A stretch of 64,000 bases of DNA from Acinetobacter vivianii. Lineage in GTDB: Bacteria > Pseudomonadota > Gammaproteobacteria > Pseudomonadales > Moraxellaceae. A program made the translations under genes and the position numbers. The notes beneath the pieces were generated by a model. That model did not search any database and had not been told where the DNA came from. It saw nothing but the letters and a program-made list of their open reading frames with translations. Shown in pieces: positions 38,057-46,770 of the stretch. Each line of letters begins with the position of its first letter. The stretch's first letter is position 1. The DNA lies in contig NZ_BMDR01000012.1 of assembly GCF_014635885.1 (NCBI RefSeq), positions 24,596 through 88,595 of the forward strand, in the 5' to 3' direction.

Positions 38057-40276
38057 TTATCTCTGAATGAAGAGTCTATTTGCTTTTTGATATCCACGTG
38101 GTAAAAGTTGCCCCTTTGTTGCTCTTTTTCCTAGATATTTTTGAAGATCATCCCCTTTCAATTTCAGATGCTGTTGTCCTGCATCGATTTGGATTATTTC
38201 ATCTAACGTCAGGGTTGTCATGGATAAAATTTGCTCTTTTTCATCAAGTTGTATCAACTTGTTACCCTTACCTTTATTGAGAACTGGCAGGTCAGTTAAA
38301 TCAATAATCAGTAAACGTCCTGATGAACTCAGAATGGCAACGTGAGTAGCTTGCTGAATTGGCAATAGCGGTAAAGCCGTTGCCTTGTCTGCAACAGTCA
38401 GGAAGGCTTTCCCTGCTTTTGCATTGGTGTCCAGTTGAGCCGCCTGACTCTTAAAGCCGTAACCATTTGAACTGGTTGCAATCAGCTCGCTGCTCTCCTC
38501 ATCAATAAAGACCTGAATAAATGACACACCACTGGCTGGTGAAAGTTTTGAACTGAGCGGTTCACCTAAGCCACGTGCCGAAGGCAGACTGCTGATCGGC
38601 AAGGCATAACTACGTCCTGTCTCATCAAGAAAATAGACACGCTGGTTGGTTTTACCCACTGCATGACTGAGATACTGGTCACCCGCACGATAATTCAGAT
38701 TTGCTGCATCGACTTCTGCCCCTTTGGCAGCGCGCACCCAACCTGCCTCGGACAATACGACAGTCACAGGCTCAGCAGGCATTAAATCTTGTTCTTTAAT
38801 CTGGACGGCATCCGCGCGCGCAACGATTGGTGAACGACGGTCATCACCAAACTTTTTCGCGTCTTCTTTTAATTCATTAATGATCAGGTTTTTTAATGAT
38901 TCTGGATTTGCCAATTGCTCACGAATAATGGCAGCTTTCGCTTCCAACTCTTCTTGCTCACGGCGAATTTCCATTTCTTCAAGCTTGGCCAAATGACGAA
39001 GTTTGAGTTCGAGGATCGCTTCAGCCTGAATGTCATCAATACCAAAATGCTGTATCAATACAGGTTTTGGCTGATCTTCTTCACGGATAATCCGAATCAC
39101 GGTATCAATATCCAAGTAAGCAATTAAAAGACCTGCCAGGATATGCAAACGTTTTTCGATTTTATTCAAATGGTATTGCAAACGACGGGTCACGGTTTGC
39201 TTACGAATCTCGATCCATTCCAATAAAATACGACGAATCGATTTCACCTGTGGACGACCATCCGCGCCAATCATATTCAGATTGACACGATAGCTTGACT
39301 CTAGATCCGTGGTGGCAAATAAGTGACTCATCACCGTTTCTGCATCGACGCGATTCGAACGCAATACAATCACCAAACGGGTTGGATTGGCGTGATCCGA
39401 TTCATCACGTACATCGCTGACCAATGGCAATTTTTTGGCAATCATCTGATCTGCGATCTGGGTAATAACTTTCGAACCCGAAACCTGATAAGGCAGTTCA
39501 GTAATCACAATCTCATTTTTATCGACCGCATATACCGCACGCATACGATAACTACCACGACCTGTGGTTTGAATTTTCAGTAATTCTTCAGGTGGGGTAA
39601 TGATTTCAGCTTTGGTTGGTAAATCTGGCGCAGGAATATATTCTGCCAGTTTCGAATCTGAGGTTTCAGGATTACGAATTAATGCGATTGTTCCCTTCAC
39701 CACTTCACGTAAGTTATGTGGCGGGATATCTGTTGCCATCCCCACCGCGATACCCGTGGTACCATTTAACAAAATATTCGGAACGCGTGCAGGCAAAGTG
39801 ATTGGCTCTTTCATTGAACCATCAAAGTTGTCTTGCCATTCACTGGTGCCTTGGCCCAGTTCGCTCAGTAATAATTCACTATAAGCAGAAAGTTTGGCTT
39901 CGGTATAACGCATCGCCGCAAATGATTTCGGGTCATCTGGTGACCCCCAGTTGCCCTGACCTTCAACCAGTGGATAACGATAGCTAAATGGCTGTGCCAT
40001 CAACACCATCGCTTCATAACAGGCTGAGTCACCATGCGGATGATATTTACCCAGTACATCACCGACGGTACGTGCCGATTTTTTCGGCTTCCCCGTCGAT
40101 TTCAGGCCAAGCTCGCTCATCGCATAAACAATACGGCGCTGTACAGGTTTTAAACCATCACTGATATGGGGCAATGCACGATCCATAATCACGTACATGG
40201 CATAGTTCAGGTAAGCCTGCTCAGTGAATTCGGCTACGGAACGGTTTTCTGTTGCATGATGTGCAAGGCTGGTCAT
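38057..40276 (-). CDS. parC: DNA topoisomerase IV subunit A
   Basis: Breaks and rejoins DNA to decatenate chromosomes, with ParE. Active-site Tyr124 is in AAMRYTEAKLS. The quinolone-resistance region reads HPHGDSACYEAM with Ser84 and Glu88, the susceptible wild-type residues in Acinetobacter numbering. The tower and coiled-coil gate span about 350-490, and C-terminal beta-pinwheel blades follow. 739 residues, full length. parE is not in the window. Confidence 0.97.
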   Translation of the reverse strand: MTSLAHHATENRSVAEFTEQAYLNYAMYVIMDRALPHISDGLKPVQRRIVYAMSELGLKSTGKPKKSARTVGDVLGKYHPHGDSACYEAMVLMAQPFSYRYPLVEGQGNWGSPDDPKSFAAMRYTEAKLSAYSELLLSELGQGTSEWQDNFDGSMKEPITLPARVPNILLNGTTGIAVGMATDIPPHNLREVVKGTIALIRNPETSDSKLAEYIPAPDLPTKAEIITPPEELLKIQTTGRGSYRMRAVYAVDKNEIVITELPYQVSGSKVITQIADQMIAKKLPLVSDVRDESDHANPTRLVIVLRSNRVDAETVMSHLFATTDLESSYRVNLNMIGADGRPQVKSIRRILLEWIEIRKQTVTRRLQYHLNKIEKRLHILAGLLIAYLDIDTVIRIIREEDQPKPVLIQHFGIDDIQAEAILELKLRHLAKLEEMEIRREQEELEAKAAIIREQLANPESLKNLIINELKEDAKKFGDDRRSPIVARADAVQIKEQDLMPAEPVTVVLSEAGWVRAAKGAEVDAANLNYRAGDQYLSHAVGKTNQRVYFLDETGRSYALPISSLPSARGLGEPLSSKLSPASGVSFIQVFIDEESSELIATSSNGYGFKSQAAQLDTNAKAGKAFLTVADKATALPLLPIQQATHVAILSSSGRLLIIDLTDLPVLNKGKGNKLIQLDEKEQILSMTTLTLDEIIQIDAGQQHLKLKGDDLQKYLGKRATKGQLLPRGYQKANRLFIQR

Positions 40277-40428
40277 TTCAGCGAGTCATCCAAAATCATT
40301 TATTATCGTCAATGCTTTGTATGCTATGTGGATGAAAGCGTTGTGACAAGCCCTTGTTGTTGTTTAAACGTCAAATGGTGTCTTGTTCGAAGAATTTGTA
40401 ATTGGATAAGGTTCTAAACAGAAGATTT

Positions 40429-40959
40429 TTACTTATCTAATCTGAGACTTTCTCTAAGTAACGCCATTTTATTTTTATCAATATTTAAAATTTGCAAAGA
40501 AACAAATTCATCATGATCATTAAAGCCCAAACTAAAATGGTGCCCTTGAAAAGATTCAATTGTATTCTCTTTAATAGATAAAAATGCCAGTTCAATGTAA
40601 TCCAGTCCAATCAGCAATTGAAAATCTGTGTCAAATGCATCTTTAAACTGACTGGAAAAATCGTTCATATCTATCACCCAAGACGAAACATCAAAGACAG
40701 GGAGCAATGTTTTTTTCAAAGCTACAGATGTCGGTGATTTTATCGTTTGAATAATCATCTGTGGATCATAAGTAATAAGTTTGATCGTTGATAATTCACC
40801 TGTTTTTAAAAGCCCTATTTCAATTAAAGATGTAGAACCATTACCAGCTCTCCAATACAAATCTGGAGATTTCTCATTCAAATAAATAGCAAAGGGGATA
40901 TAACCATCAATCTCAATTGAATGACAAGAAAAGGAACTTATATCAATTCTTTTTAACAT
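40429..40959 (-). CDS. Uncharacterised soluble protein
   Basis: A hypothetical protein of 176 residues counted from the ATG at 40957-40959 (MLKRIDISSFSCHSIEIDGY). The frame is open to 41055 with ATGs at 41016 and 41019, but those overlap the upstream channel gene. It is mixed alpha/beta with no signal peptide, no membrane segment and no motif I know. Base composition is more A+T-rich than its neighbours. It follows the TRIC channel gene by 22 bp on the same strand. Stand-alone proteins of this look can be immunity-type proteins; nothing here proves it. Confidence 0.6.
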   Translation of the reverse strand: MLKRIDISSFSCHSIEIDGYIPFAIYLNEKSPDLYWRAGNGSTSLIEIGLLKTGELSTIKLITYDPQMIIQTIKSPTSVALKKTLLPVFDVSSWVIDMNDFSSQFKDAFDTDFQLLIGLDYIELAFLSIKENTIESFQGHHFSLGFNDHDEFVSLQILNIDKNKMALLRESLRLDK

Positions 40960-40981
40960 CTGCTTATCTATATAATTTTTA

Positions 40982-41626
40982 TCAATGCTCGTCTGTTGAG
41001 GAGGCAGATTCGGCATCATCTTCTTGATAAATAAATTTCGGCATTTCCAGACCAAAATAAATCGCGATCAAACGTAAGGTAAAACCAAATACCAAAGTAA
41101 AAATTACAGTGAGATCGTGCGGCAGGCCAACTTCCAGACACACCCAATAACAAATCACGGCAACAAAGGAAATACTGGCATACAACTCACGGCGGAACAC
41201 TAAAGGTACGTCATTACACAGAATATCGCGCAGAATACCACCCGACACGCCTGTTAATACGCCTGCCACCGCAGACACCACAAAACCATGCCCCATCGAT
41301 AAGGCAATCTGACAACCAATGATGGTAAATCCAATTAGACCTAGAGCATCCAGTACCAGGAAGATATTGCGTAGATGACGCATCCATTTGGCAATAATGA
41401 TGGTGACAAAAGCCGCAGCGCAGGTCAGCACTAAATATTCAGGATGTTTGACCCAAGTTAAAGGATAATGCCCGAGTAGCACATCACGCACTGAGCCCCC
41501 CCCCAATGCCGTTACGCAGGCAATCAGTACCACACCAAACCAGTCCATACTACGTCGACCCGCTGACAACGCACCCGTCATCGCTTCCGCAGTAATGGCA
41601 ATAATATAAATTACGGTGAGTAACAT
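40982..41626 (-). CDS. Trimeric intracellular cation (TRIC) channel-like protein (UPF0126)
   Basis: A seven-helix membrane protein of 214 residues with two glycine-rich repeats: ALGGGSVRDVLLGHYPLTWV near 40 and GVSGGILRDILCNDVPLVFR near 125. These GGGxxRD and GGIxRD motifs define the UPF0126/TRIC family of potassium-permeable channels. Codons for the first repeat form an unbroken run of nine G (41496-41504 on the minus strand), a slippage-prone tract. The gene is in frame in this sequence. Confidence 0.88.
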   Translation of the reverse strand: MLLTVIYIIAITAEAMTGALSAGRRSMDWFGVVLIACVTALGGGSVRDVLLGHYPLTWVKHPEYLVLTCAAAFVTIIIAKWMRHLRNIFLVLDALGLIGFTIIGCQIALSMGHGFVVSAVAGVLTGVSGGILRDILCNDVPLVFRRELYASISFVAVICYWVCLEVGLPHDLTVIFTLVFGFTLRLIAIYFGLEMPKFIYQEDDAESASSTDEH

Positions 41627-41678
41627 CTGCCTACATCCCTAAATCAGGCGTAAAAGTGTGCGCTATTCTAAGACAAAG

Positions 41679-42149
41679 TTAGATGAATTGCGCACAACAT
41701 TGTTTAAATTTTTTCCCCGAGCCACAAATGCAGGGTTGTTTCATGGTGATTTGCATGTCCAACGTGGGATCAAGGAAATACCATTGCTGTTGATGCAAGA
41801 CAAAATGTGAAATTTCATGATGAACATGCGCTTGTTTACCATCATGATAATGTGCCTTGAACTCAACTAGTGCATGGGTTTTATCCAGCTTGGGCTGATG
41901 TTGTACAACTTCTAGTTTCAACCATTGATTGGATTGACTCCAGTCGGCAATCGCGGCACGATCCAAAGCGGACTGCTGCCCTAAAGTCGTTGTTTCCAGA
42001 ATATAATCAATCTGTTGCAAAGCAAAAGCGCTATAACGCGAGCGCATGAGTTGCTCTGCACTTTGAGCTGTCTGTTGTTTCAAATGCAAGGGCTGACAAC
42101 ATTCAGCATAAGGTCCATGTCCACAAGGACAATTCTTTGACAAAATCAT
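41679..42149 (-). CDS. YchJ family SEC-C protein
   Basis: A 156-residue protein with an N-terminal zinc-binding CPCGHGPYAECCQPLH and a C-terminal SEC-C motif CICGSGKKFKQCC. Between them lies an NTF2-like domain (about 30-130). The full layout matches YchJ (UPF0225). The role is unknown; SEC-C motifs bind zinc and occur in SecA and other nucleic-acid or protein-binding proteins. Confidence 0.9.
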   Translation of the reverse strand: MILSKNCPCGHGPYAECCQPLHLKQQTAQSAEQLMRSRYSAFALQQIDYILETTTLGQQSALDRAAIADWSQSNQWLKLEVVQHQPKLDKTHALVEFKAHYHDGKQAHVHHEISHFVLHQQQWYFLDPTLDMQITMKQPCICGSGKKFKQCCAQFI

Positions 42150-42235
42150 TTTGAATTCTCAAATAAAAATAGCCCGAGTAAAACCATTGCATCACAACAG
42201 TCAAACTCAAGGCTATTCAGAATAATACAGCTTAA

Positions 42236-43819
42236 TTATTTCTCGACAGGCTTCTCTTTGGCAATAATGCGCACTTTTTCAATTTTGTGCCCATCCATTG
42301 TTACCACTTCAAAGCGATAGCCATCAACTTCAACCGTGTCACCATTTTCAGGTAAACGACCGAGATGGAACAAGATATAACCGGACAAAGTTGAATATTC
42401 TTCACTTTCATCCACTAAGTCTTTGCCCAATAACAAAGACACATGGCGAATGTCAGTTGAACCTTCCAGCAACATCGAACCATCATCAAGACTTTCTGCC
42501 GCTGCTTCTAGCTCATCTTCATCAGGGAATTCACCAGCAATCGCCTCTAATACATCAATCGGCGTTGCAATCCCTTCGATTGAACCATATTCGTTCAGGA
42601 CAATTGCCATTTGCAACGGTGCCTGACGTAACTGTTCCATGACCATCAATACTTGCGCATTTTCATGCACAATCACAGGTTCACGTAGATGTTTACTGAA
42701 ATCAATAGCGCCCGTTTCAATGTATTCATTCAACACTTTATGGGTGAGTACAATACCTTCAATATTGTCCAGTTCACCACGTGCAACAATCAAACGTGAA
42801 TGAGTCATTGCCATTAAACGTTCTTTTAGCTCAGCCGGATCATCATCCAGATCTAACCATTCCAACTCTGGACGTGGTGTCATCACCGACTTGACTGGAC
42901 GCTCAGATAAACCAAGCACACCTTGTACCAAGACACTGTGATACACGCCATTGTCTTCATCAAAAACTTCTTTTGCGTAGGCTTGCGTCGCTAATACATC
43001 TTCAGCTTCATTGCTCTGGCTTTCATTGCCATTGCCTTTATTGCCTAACATACGCAATACGGCGGAAGCGGTGCGGTAACGCAAATCTGTCGTTGTGACC
43101 AGTTTTTCCTGATTACGGCGCATGGTCTGATTGACCATTTCAACCAATACAGAGAAACCAATCGCTGCGTATAAGTAACCTTTTGGAATATGGAAACCAA
43201 AACCTTCCACTACCAATGAGAAACCAATCATCATCAGGAAGCCGAGACACAGGATCACCACCGTTGGATGCTTGTTTACAAAGTCCATCAATGGGCGTGA
43301 AGCCAGCAACATGATACCAATCGCAATCGTCACTGCGATCATCATGATCGAAAGCTCTTTCACCATACCGACAGCCGTGATCACACTATCCAGCGAGAAC
43401 ACCGCATCGAGTACCACGATCTGAACCACGACCATCCAGAAGGCCGCATGCACTGGATTTTCTTCTTTCAGCGCTTGCTTACCTTCAATCCGCTCATGCA
43501 GTTCCATCGTTCCTTTAAACAATAAGAACACACCACCAAACAACAGAATCAGGTCACGACCAGAGAAAGGATGATCAAAAATATGGAATAGAGGTTCGGT
43601 TAAGGTTACCACCCATGCGATCGAGGCCAGTAGCACCAGACGCATTAACAGGGCGAGAATCAAACCAATTCTACGAGCAGCATTACGTTGTTCAGGCGGT
43701 AGTTTTTCTGCCAAAATTGCAATAAAAACAAGGTTATCGATACCTAATACAATTTCGAGCACCACCAATGTTGCTAAACCAACCCATGCAGCGGGGTCAG
43801 ACATCCATTCCAGAATCAT
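42236..43819 (-). CDS. TerC-family membrane protein with CBS and CorC domains
   Basis: A 527-residue protein: seven-helix TerC domain (1-230, with the acidic motifs EIVLGIDNLVFIAI and DAVFSLDSVITAVG), a paired CBS domain (about 300-425) and a C-terminal CorC/HlyC domain (about 445-520). TerC proteins are linked to manganese or calcium efflux and tellurite resistance; this three-part layout is that of E. coli YoaE/YegH. GGAG lies eight bases before the ATG. A 43-codon frame ends in an ATGA overlap with this start. Confidence 0.9.
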   Translation of the reverse strand: MILEWMSDPAAWVGLATLVVLEIVLGIDNLVFIAILAEKLPPEQRNAARRIGLILALLMRLVLLASIAWVVTLTEPLFHIFDHPFSGRDLILLFGGVFLLFKGTMELHERIEGKQALKEENPVHAAFWMVVVQIVVLDAVFSLDSVITAVGMVKELSIMMIAVTIAIGIMLLASRPLMDFVNKHPTVVILCLGFLMMIGFSLVVEGFGFHIPKGYLYAAIGFSVLVEMVNQTMRRNQEKLVTTTDLRYRTASAVLRMLGNKGNGNESQSNEAEDVLATQAYAKEVFDEDNGVYHSVLVQGVLGLSERPVKSVMTPRPELEWLDLDDDPAELKERLMAMTHSRLIVARGELDNIEGIVLTHKVLNEYIETGAIDFSKHLREPVIVHENAQVLMVMEQLRQAPLQMAIVLNEYGSIEGIATPIDVLEAIAGEFPDEDELEAAAESLDDGSMLLEGSTDIRHVSLLLGKDLVDESEEYSTLSGYILFHLGRLPENGDTVEVDGYRFEVVTMDGHKIEKVRIIAKEKPVEK

Positions 43820-43947
43820 TGACGTGACTCCTCTGCAAAATCAGCAATATTGTTATGAAGTTGAATTTTTAAAAGGTCGGCACGATGAGCCAAAACATTT
43901 TTTGTAGGAAATAAGAACAATGCGGAGCGACAACAACCACTACTCAT
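43816..43947 (-). CDS. Candidate 43-codon upstream ORF overlapping the TerC-family gene
   Basis: From an ATG at 43945-43947 the minus strand encodes MSSGCCRSALFLFPTKNV and on to NIADFAEESRQ, ending in TGA that overlaps the start of the TerC-family gene by four bases (ATGA). The frame runs through the downstream gene's GGAG, so its translation could expose or hide that site. Vicinal Cys5-Cys6 could sense metal. Against it: the ATG has no purine-rich ribosome-binding site (CCCTCT precedes it). The frame stays open about 33 codons upstream, without another standard start codon. Treat as plausible only. Confidence 0.35.
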   Translation of the reverse strand: MSSGCCRSALFLFPTKNVLAHRADLLKIQLHNNIADFAEESRQ

Positions 43948-44059
43948 AGAGGGACATAAATTAATAAAAGGATTTTCAGTATAGGCAAGATTTAACTGAA
44001 ATTCATCTTTTTTATGTTGATGTTGTTTGCAAATTCTTTCTAAGCGTTACAAAACAGCT

Positions 44060-44092
44060 TTGTATGTAAAATGTGCATAAAACTGTCATAAA
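44060..44092 (+). promoter_or_regulatory. Pho-box-like array upstream of the LOG-family gene
   Basis: Three consecutive 11-bp units, TTGTATGTAAA, ATGTGCATAAA and ACTGTCATAAA, share GT and ATAAA at the same phase. The last contains CTGTCATAAA, the core of the PhoB half-site. It ends 52 bp before the ATG at 44145. Confidence 0.5.
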
Positions 44093-44144
44093 CCTCAATT
44101 AGCCTAGACAAGCACAACGAAAATGATAAGGTGAAAATAAACGA

Positions 44145-44771
44145 ATGAATAGTGTTCTAATAATGACTGAAAAGAAAAGCATTACCCCTACTCCCATAAA
44201 AACCACTCAATCTCTCGTTGCCCTTTATTGCGGCTCACGTACTGGCAACAAACCCATCTATCGTGATAAGGCCATTGAACTGGCCCAGCATATTGCCACT
44301 CAAGGTTTTGGTATTGTTTATGGCGGTGCCAGCATTGGTCTGATGGGACAAGTCGCCGATACAGTCCTTGAACATAGCGGTGAAGTCGTTGGTGTCATTC
44401 CTGAGTTCATGCTGGACTATGAGATTGCCCATCATCGATTGACTGAGCTACATATTGTTCAGACCATGCATGAGCGTAAGGCGCTTATGGCTGAACGTGC
44501 CAGCGCATTTATTGCTTTACCTGGTGGTTTAGGCACTTTTGAAGAGATTCTGGAAATTGCGACATGGGGACAACTCAACCAGCACCAGAAACCCATGATT
44601 ATTTATAACGTTAACCGTTTTTACGATGCACTGATTGCCCAACTAGATCATGCCGTTGAAGAAGGCTTTTTACCGCCTCAGCATCGTGCCAAAGTGATTG
44701 TTTGTGAAACGCTTGAACACATCTCGAGTGTCATTAAAAACTTGAATGCACCAAGCCATATTGAAGTTTAA
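44145..44771 (+). CDS. LOG family protein (cytokinin-activating-type phosphoribohydrolase)
   Basis: A 208-residue Rossmann-fold protein with the family signature PGGLGTFEEILEIATWGQL and the N-terminal YCGSRTG and VYGGASIGLMG nucleotide loops. LOG enzymes release a base from nucleoside 5'-monophosphates; the bacterial substrate is usually AMP-like and unknown. The start at 44145 has AAGGTG about 11 bases upstream; an in-frame ATG six codons later is possible. A Pho-box-like array lies upstream and a convergent Pho-type lipoprotein gene downstream. Confidence 0.9.
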   Translation: MNSVLIMTEKKSITPTPIKTTQSLVALYCGSRTGNKPIYRDKAIELAQHIATQGFGIVYGGASIGLMGQVADTVLEHSGEVVGVIPEFMLDYEIAHHRLTELHIVQTMHERKALMAERASAFIALPGGLGTFEEILEIATWGQLNQHQKPMIIYNVNRFYDALIAQLDHAVEEGFLPPQHRAKVIVCETLEHISSVIKNLNAPSHIEV

Positions 44772-44782
44772 GAGTTAAATAT

Positions 44783-44814
44783 AAAAAAGCGGATCGATTT
44801 GATCCGCTTTTTTT
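44783..44814. terminator. Bidirectional terminator
   Basis: AAAGCGGATC and GATCCGCTTT form a perfect stem around GATTT... loop, with A and T runs, between convergent genes. Confidence 0.88.
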
Positions 44815-44824
44815 GGGTTAGCGT

Positions 44825-46606
44825 TTAGTGCACATTGACTTGATACACTGCGGTGGAACCACTCACTTCATTCCCCACCACAAGCAATGGCTTACCATTT
44901 GGTGAATCTTTTGCCGCAATAAAGATCAGACCTTCTGGCCCTAAATCGCCCTGTTTTGCAGTCTCGGTTTCAGTAAAATTACGCGTGGTAAAATATTCAA
45001 TAAATTTCGGTTTATTTGGCGTGCTAATGTCATAGATCATAATGCCACTCATTCGCTCTAACCCGATAAAGGCAAAGGTTTTTTGACCAATGCTACCAAC
45101 AGTAATCCCTTCTGGTTCAGGCCCTTTATTATCACTACGATCATCAAACGCAACTGCTTCATGGTCGCTATTAAAATAATCAGGGAACAACTCAGCCGTT
45201 TTCTTTTCAAACTCGCTACCCGAATCCCAGACCAATTGACCTTGGGTATTCCAGATACTGAATGAACGTGCGCCATATGCATAAAGCTTGTCATAAGTCA
45301 GCAGACCATTGGCATCCAGTTTCGGAGAACCATCCGTATTGGTCTGATAACCCATATTCCATGCAATATTCAGGCGACCTAATTGCGCATCATCACGGCA
45401 TCCACCTGCACCTGTTTCTGTTGCACCACAATAGGCAAAAGTGACTGGATTGAGTTTGGCACCTTTCACGCCGACTGCCAGCTTTTGCAGATGCGCAGGA
45501 TAGTCGCCTCCTGTATTGAAGCCCTTACTGTTAAATAAATGCTTCATCCGAATATTTTCAACAAAACCTTGACGGGTATCACCCGCATAATATGCTTTGG
45601 AATCTTTTAGCCATTCACGACTATCGCCTTCATTGGCAGTCACTAAATAGGTTTGACCATTGGCTTGATAATTGGCAATCGAGTCAGGTTGATACATCCC
45701 CACTAAGCCAGCCCATGTTTTGATATCAATTTTCTTGTCCTTATCACTGACATCCAGCTCATTCCCCACAACGCCGTGGTCTTTATAGCCCAATGGATAA
45801 ATATCAGTGACCTTCTGCTGAGCAATATCAATACGTGCAATGGCATTATTTTCTTGTAAGGTGACCCATGCAGTTTTGCTGTCCGCCGAAATCGTAATAT
45901 ATTCAGGCTCCAGGTCTTGAGCGACACTCGCATTTGGCCCAAAAATACGTACCCCTTTCACCAGTAGATCAGCTTTTTGTGTGTTCCATACTTTGAAGTC
46001 TGCCACATTAGCTTTGGGTTGCTTGATATTACTAATATCGATAATGCTGACAGAGCCCTCTGGATCAACTGAATAATCATCATTCGGCTCACCTTCGTTA
46101 GCCACCAAAACGGTTTTACCATCAGGGCTAAAGGTCAGCATATCGGGTAAAGCCCCCACACTGACTTTGCTGATAAAGCTTAAATCTTTGGCATTAAAAA
46201 ATACCACGATTCCCGTATCCGTTTTCTGCTCAGCCTGAACTGCAAGTGCAACAATGCCATTTTTCACCGCAACACTATTCACTTCCGAATTGGCTAGATA
46301 AGTGCGTGCAGATAGCTCGGCAATATGTATTGGTTTTTCAGGTTTAGATGCATCTAGTACATCAACTAGACCCTTTTGTGCGTTGACAACAAATAGACGT
46401 TTGGTTTCAGCATCATAGGCTGGAATTTCAGCCGCACTTTGGGCAAAAATATTGGTTTCGTAGCGCCCCAACAAGCTCAGCTTAATTGTTTCCGGTGTCG
46501 GTTCAACGATTTCTGGTGTTGGCGTTGTGTTGTCGTTATCATCATTACACGCCACTAACCCCACTGACAGTAACGCTGTCAATAAAACTGAAATTTTAAA
46601 TTTCAT
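44825..46606 (-). CDS. Choice-of-anchor-I family lipoprotein (beta-propeller, alkaline-phosphatase-like)
   Basis: A 593-residue surface or periplasmic lipoprotein. The signal ends LLSVGLVAC with Cys at residue 20 and is followed by an Asn/Asp-rich linker. Beta-propeller repeats follow, with family landmarks VANEGEPNDDYSVDPEGSVS, LVTANEGDSREW and FIGLERMSGIMIYDIS. Proteins of this family are often annotated as alkaline phosphatases, although activity is rarely shown. The ATG at 46604-46606 is chosen over a TTG two codons earlier. A Pho-box-like array 57 bp upstream suggests phosphate-starvation control. Confidence 0.85.
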   Translation of the reverse strand: MKFKISVLLTALLSVGLVACNDDNDNTTPTPEIVEPTPETIKLSLLGRYETNIFAQSAAEIPAYDAETKRLFVVNAQKGLVDVLDASKPEKPIHIAELSARTYLANSEVNSVAVKNGIVALAVQAEQKTDTGIVVFFNAKDLSFISKVSVGALPDMLTFSPDGKTVLVANEGEPNDDYSVDPEGSVSIIDISNIKQPKANVADFKVWNTQKADLLVKGVRIFGPNASVAQDLEPEYITISADSKTAWVTLQENNAIARIDIAQQKVTDIYPLGYKDHGVVGNELDVSDKDKKIDIKTWAGLVGMYQPDSIANYQANGQTYLVTANEGDSREWLKDSKAYYAGDTRQGFVENIRMKHLFNSKGFNTGGDYPAHLQKLAVGVKGAKLNPVTFAYCGATETGAGGCRDDAQLGRLNIAWNMGYQTNTDGSPKLDANGLLTYDKLYAYGARSFSIWNTQGQLVWDSGSEFEKKTAELFPDYFNSDHEAVAFDDRSDNKGPEPEGITVGSIGQKTFAFIGLERMSGIMIYDISTPNKPKFIEYFTTRNFTETETAKQGDLGPEGLIFIAAKDSPNGKPLLVVGNEVSGSTAVYQVNVH

Positions 46607-46662
46607 GATCAAATTCCATACAATTTATTTTGTATGGCTAATCTAGTATCAGGTGATGCAAA

Positions 46663-46706
46663 TTCGATGACATTTTAATGTCAGTTTCATGACCGCTATT
46701 TGACAA
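46663..46706 (-). promoter_or_regulatory. Pho-box-like array of four 11-bp units
   Basis: Read on the minus strand the units are TTGTCAAATAG, CGGTCATGAAA, CTGACATTAAA and ATGTCATCGAA, in exact 11-bp phase; each fits the PhoB half-site CTGTCATAAA with a few mismatches. Orientation and distance point to the lipoprotein gene starting at 46606. Confidence 0.6.
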
Positions 46707-46770
46707 TTTTTGTCTTTATTTCACGCCTATTTGCATTAAACTAAAGCTGAATTTTTACTCATCAAGGCTC

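Noticed and set aside
38057..40276. Quinolone-resistance change in ParC
   Set aside because: Ser84 and Glu88 are wild type, so no resistance change is seen in this gene.
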